Below are positions 60,924 to 64,000 of a stretch of DNA of 64,000 nt, piece by piece (position 1 is the stretch's first letter; the number at the start of each line of letters is the position of its first letter). The stretch covers positions 496,001 to 560,000 of the forward strand of contig NZ_NFZS01000004.1 in the NCBI RefSeq assembly GCF_003264855.1, given 5' to 3'. The position numbers and the translations under genes were made by a program. The notes under the pieces are model-generated. The model was not told the DNA's origin and did not search any database. It worked only from the letters and a program-made list of their open reading frames with translations. The stretch comes from Dyella jiangningensis (GTDB taxonomy: Bacteria > Pseudomonadota > Gammaproteobacteria > Xanthomonadales > Rhodanobacteraceae).

Positions 60924-62480
60924 TTATCCTTCCGGCGTCACCTTCAGGCGCTCGATGCGCGCCCCGTCCATCGCCACCACTTCGAAGTGCAGCCCTTCGC
61001 TGACGAAGGTATCGCCGACGCTGGGGAGACGACCCAGTTGCTGCAGCACATAGCCGGCGAGCGTGGAAAAACTGTCATCACCGCTCAGCTTGAAGCCCAG
61101 CAGGTGTTCGACACGACGCAGGTCCAGGCTGGCATCGAGCAACCAGCTGCCGTCCACTGCCTGCACGGCAGACGGATCGCCGCTTTCATCGTCGGGAAAT
61201 TCACCGGCAATCACTTCGAGCACATCGGTCGGCGTCACCAGGCCGAGTACGCTGCCGTATTCGTCCACCACCAACGCCACCTGCAACGGTGAACGGCGGA
61301 ACTCCTCGATCAATCGCAGCACGCTCAGCGACTCGAGCACGGTCAGCGGCTTGCGCACCACTTTTTCCACGTCGATGCGACCGTGCTCGAGCAGGCTTGC
61401 CAGCAGGTCGCGCGACGATGCTACGCCGACCAACTGGTCGAGATCATCGCCGGCCACCGGCAGCCACGCATGGCTGGACGCGCTCACTTCCGCGCGAAGC
61501 TGATCGACGCCCTCGCGCGGATCGATCCAGTTGATTTCCGGGCGCGGCGTCATGATCGAACGCACCGGGCGATGCGCGAGATCGAGCACGCCCTGCACCA
61601 TCGCCAGTTCATCCTTGCCGAACACCGCCACGTTGCCTTCGGGGCTCGCGGCGGTGGGATGAGGTGCGGCCTCCTCTTCCTCCTTGCCCGCACCGCCCAG
61701 CAGATTGATCACCGCCATCGCCGTGCGATCGCGCAGCGTGCGTGCGCTGCCCAGCAGGCTGCGCTGGCGATTGCGGCGCATGGTCTGGTTGAAGGCCTCG
61801 ATCATGATCGAGAAGCCGATCGCGGCGTACAGATAGCCCTTCGGGATATGGAAGCCGAACCCTTCCGCCACCAGGCTGAAGCCGATCATCAACAGGAACG
61901 ACAGGCAGAGGATCACCACCGTCGGCCGCGCGTTGACGAAGTTCGTCAGCGGCTTGCTGGCGCTGATCATCAGGATCATCGCCACCACCACCGCGATCAT
62001 CATCACGGAGAGCTGGTCGACCATGCCCACGGCGGTGATCACCGAATCGAGCGAGAACACCGCGTCGAGCGCGACGATCTGCGCGACCACCAGCCAGAAG
62101 CGCGCCGGTGCGCGCTTGGCGGCGTCATGGTGGTCGTCTGCCTCAAGCCGCTCGTGCAGCTCCACCGTCGCCTTGAACAGCAGGAAGGCACCACCCAGCA
62201 GCAGGATGATGTCGCGCCACGACAATGACAGCGCGCCCCATTCGAGAATGGGCGCGGTGAGCTTCACCAGCCAGGACATCGCCCCCAGCAGGACCAGGCG
62301 CATGACCAGCGCCAGCAACAGGCCCAGCACGCGGGCATGGTCGCGCTTCTTGGCCGGCAGCTTGTCGGCGAGGATCGCGATGAAGACGAGGTTGTCGATG
62401 CCGAGCACGATCTCCAGCACCACCAGGGTGAGGAGTCCTGCCCACGCAGTAGGGTCGGCCAGCCAATCGAAAGCGAACAT
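60924..62480 (-). CDS. TerC-CorC fusion membrane protein (YegH/YoaE type)
   Basis: 518 residues. The TerC domain (about 1-235, eight hydrophobic helices) has acidic membrane motifs [13 protein letters not shown] and [17 protein letters not shown]. It is followed by two CBS domains (about 295-420, [11 protein letters not shown]) and a CorC/HlyC C-terminal domain (about 435-518). TerC proteins export Mn2+ or act in metal-stress complexes; the fused form is of unclear function. No Mn riboswitch was recognised upstream. Standalone gene. Confidence 0.9.
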   Translation of the reverse strand: MFAFDWLADPTAWAGLLTLVVLEIVLGIDNLVFIAILADKLPAKKRDHARVLGLLLALVMRLVLLGAMSWLVKLTAPILEWGALSLSWRDIILLLGGAFLLFKATVELHERLEADDHHDAAKRAPARFWLVVAQIVALDAVFSLDSVITAVGMVDQLSVMMIAVVVAMILMISASKPLTNFVNARPTVVILCLSFLLMIGFSLVAEGFGFHIPKGYLYAAIGFSIMIEAFNQTMRRNRQRSLLGSARTLRDRTAMAVINLLGGAGKEEEEAAPHPTAASPEGNVAVFGKDELAMVQGVLDLAHRPVRSIMTPRPEINWIDPREGVDQLRAEVSASSHAWLPVAGDDLDQLVGVASSRDLLASLLEHGRIDVEKVVRKPLTVLESLSVLRLIEEFRRSPLQVALVVDEYGSVLGLVTPTDVLEVIAGEFPDDESGDPSAVQAVDGSWLLDASLDLRRVEHLLGFKLSGDDSFSTLAGYVLQQLGRLPSVGDTFVSEGLHFEVVAMDGARIERLKVTPEG

Positions 62481-62691
62481 GGGTCGGCGCTCGGCGCGCC
62501 GTTTTCCTCCTTGGAACTGCCGCCACTATACAGGGCGACCGCGTGAACACGGCGAAAGCCGCTACGTCGACCGTGCCAAAGGACAGGATTGCGCCCGCGC
62601 CGCGGCAGGGACTAGCGTGGTTCCGTCAGGCGACGAGCGCGTTGCGCCCTGGCGGATCGACCTGCACGCGCGCCTGCTGGACCCGCCATCG

Positions 62692-63510
62692 ATGGATGCG
62701 AACCGATTGAAATACGCCTCTGATTCGCCGCCATCCCTGTCCTTCCCGACGCCGGCGCCAACCGCCTGGCATGCTTTCGGACTCATCGCGCTGTACTTCG
62801 CCTTGCAGCTCGCGGTGGGCGGCCTCATCGGGCTCACGGCCGGTGTGGCCATCGTGCTGCAGCATGGCGGAGGCCTGGGCGACGTGGTCCACCAGGCCCG
62901 CGCCTGGCTGGGCCAATCCAATGCCAGCGCCACGGCAGTGATGGCCACGCTGGTGGTGTCCGCGTCACTGATCGTGCATCTCGCCCACCGACGCTGGCCA
63001 TTGCTCTGGCATCGCGGCGACCTTCCGGGATTGGGATTCACCCCGACGCGGGCGCCGACGCTGTATGCCGTTGCCGTCGTGCTCGGCATGCTCATGCCTT
63101 TCATCGGCGGCCTGCTGACGCAATGGCTGGCTCAAGGCCATGAAGTCAGCCAGGACATCAAGCAGCTCGGCGCGCACATCTCGCCACTGCTGCGGTTGCC
63201 GTTGGCACTGCTCGTCGTCAGCGTGGGACCTCTGGTGGAGGAGCTCTTGTTCCGCGGCGTGCTGCTTTCGGCGATCAGTCGCCATGTAGGCAGTGGCTGG
63301 GCCATCGTCATCACGGCCGTGCTGTTCGCCTGCGTGCACCTGCCCGACCTGTCGTTCCTCTGGTACGCGCTGCCGAACCTCGCGCTGCTGGGTCTGGTGC
63401 TCGGCTGGCTGCGCGTACAGTCCGGCTCGATCTGGCCGGCCGTACTGGCTCACGGTGCGAACAACCTGCTCGCCGTGGTGTCGTGGTTCATGATGATGCC
63501 GGGCAACTGA
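62692..63510 (+). CDS. CPBP family intramembrane metalloprotease
   Basis: 272 residues with about seven hydrophobic helices. The Abi/CPBP motifs are present: VEELLFRGVL (EExxxR), a FACVHLPD His segment and the last HGANNLL. Bacterial members process peptides or bacteriocin-type substrates or have unknown roles. ATG at 62692 is used; the long upstream frame is antisense to the TerC gene and not real. It is convergent with maf. Confidence 0.88.
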   Translation: MDANRLKYASDSPPSLSFPTPAPTAWHAFGLIALYFALQLAVGGLIGLTAGVAIVLQHGGGLGDVVHQARAWLGQSNASATAVMATLVVSASLIVHLAHRRWPLLWHRGDLPGLGFTPTRAPTLYAVAVVLGMLMPFIGGLLTQWLAQGHEVSQDIKQLGAHISPLLRLPLALLVVSVGPLVEELLFRGVLLSAISRHVGSGWAIVITAVLFACVHLPDLSFLWYALPNLALLGLVLGWLRVQSGSIWPAVLAHGANNLLAVVSWFMMMPGN

Positions 63511-63531
63511 AGCGACGATCGCGGCAGCGTT

Positions 63532-64000
63532 TCATCCATGGCGTATCACGCCATGCGCGCGCAATAACCTCGCCGTTTCGAACACCGGCAAACCCATGAC
63601 GCCCGAGTGGCTGCCATCGAGGTGTTCGACCAGCTTCGCTCCGTGTCCCTGGATCGCATACGCGCCCGCCTTGCCGAACGGTTCGCCGGTGGCGATGTAG
63701 GCGGCGATGACGGCGTCGTCGAGTTCGGGCATGCGTACGCGCGACAGGCTGGTGTCGCTCCACTCGCCCTTGCGGCCCACCAGCCAGATGGTGGAAATCA
63801 CTTCGTGTACGCGCGCCGACAACCTGCGCAGCATCGCAGCGGCATCGGCGGCGTCGGCGGGTTTGCCGAAGACTTCGTCGTCGAGCACCACCTCGGTATC
63901 GGCCCCGAGCACGACGGCCTGCGGATCGTTCAACGCGGCATAGCCCGCCAGCGCTTTCTCGCGTGCCACGCGACTGACGTACTCGCGCGGCGCTTCGGCC
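63532..64000 (-). CDS. maf: Maf-family nucleotide pyrophosphatase (N-terminus cut by window edge)
   Basis: The visible 155 residues include the catalytic loop VVLGADTEVVLDDEVFGKP, the LSARVHEVIST segment and the C-terminal EPFGKAGAYAIQG and SGVMGLPVFET. Maf enzymes remove non-canonical or specific dNTP/NTPs (YhdE-type acts on dTTP/UTP). The N-terminal nucleotide-binding LASxSPRR motif must lie beyond the window, at the high-coordinate end. Confidence 0.92.
   Translation of the reverse strand, partial: AEAPREYVSRVAREKALAGYAALNDPQAVVLGADTEVVLDDEVFGKPADAADAAAMLRRLSARVHEVISTIWLVGRKGEWSDTSLSRVRMPELDDAVIAAYIATGEPFGKAGAYAIQGHGAKLVEHLDGSHSGVMGLPVFETARLLRAHGVIRHG

Noticed and set aside
62481-62691. 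Mn-sensing (yybP-ykoY) riboswitch upstream of the TerC-CorC gene
   Set aside because: Such riboswitches often precede TerC-type genes, but I saw none of the conserved loop sequence in the upstream region.

Overview
This 64 kb window is GC-rich, densely packed chromosomal DNA from a gammaproteobacterium. The gene content points to the order Xanthomonadales, probably the Rhodanobacteraceae (a Dyella, Luteibacter, Frateuria or Rhodanobacter relative). The pointers are a Xanthomonas-type N-acetylornithine carbamoyltransferase, a DksA with a long Lys/Ala/Pro-rich N-terminus and a broken zinc finger, a degenerate FimX-like REC-PAS-GGDEF-EAL protein, the ohrR-ohr pair, and the many short inverted intergenic repeats of the GTAGGAGCGC type. 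This placement is an inference from gene families; no 16S rRNA gene is present. I saw no tRNA or rRNA gene, CRISPR array, prophage or intact insertion sequence.

Layout. 0-8 kb: PaiB-like regulator (cut by the edge) downstream of argF', a glycine-zipper envelope protein, cysS and sufE, dksA, then yidD overlapping a dihydroorotase. 7.5-13 kb: a leftward run of ybaY-like lipoprotein, folE2, a squalene/phytoene-synthase-fold protein, gph, ubiG, a YciI protein and an MTA/SAH deaminase, with several stop/start overlaps. 13-17 kb: efp and epmB back to back, then the FimX-like protein. 17-21 kb: the rpsP-rimM-trmD-rplS operon downstream of ffh. 21-25 kb: secreted hydrolase, CcsA-like protein, purU and a GST. 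24.8-31 kb: the conserved rpsF-rpsR-rplI-dnaB-alr-radA series, all leftward, with two small envelope proteins inserted. 31-35 kb: IscA/SufA-like protein, asnS, a MalM-family lipoprotein and an atypical SDR. 35-38 kb: a rightward trio of aldehyde dehydrogenase, beta-carbonic anhydrase and RidA-family protein that resembles part of 2-aminomuconate catabolism. 38-43 kb: hutG, glutathione reductase, D-amino-acid dehydrogenase and a poly-Gln TIKI/ChaN-like protein. 43-46 kb: NlpC/P60 lipoprotein, ohrR-ohr and an 0.8 kb gene-free repeat region. 46-55 kb: slyD, an MFS transporter, a methyltransferase, two DEAD-box helicases (RhlE-like and DeaD-like), a DoxX protein, rimJ, S-formylglutathione hydrolase and an SDR. 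55-59 kb: ygiD, then a cupredoxin/metallophosphoesterase operon divergent from an ECF sigma/anti-sigma pair. 59-64 kb: YkgJ protein, neutral zinc peptidase, a 354-bp MITE-like element, MAPEG protein, TerC-CorC fusion, CPBP protease and maf (cut by the edge).

Most genes are housekeeping: translation, tRNA charging, replication, repair, Fe-S assembly, arginine, pyrimidine, folate and glutathione metabolism. The parts most worth a second look are: (1) a leader with Arg codons plus a terminator/antiterminator switch in front of argF'; (2) an ECF sigma/zinc anti-sigma pair facing a Tat-exported phosphoesterase and cupredoxin, with the same GGAATAA-N16-GTA motif pointing each way; (3) the zinc-less, histone-tailed DksA; (4) the MITE-like element; and (5) the repeated REP-like hairpins that close transcription units.
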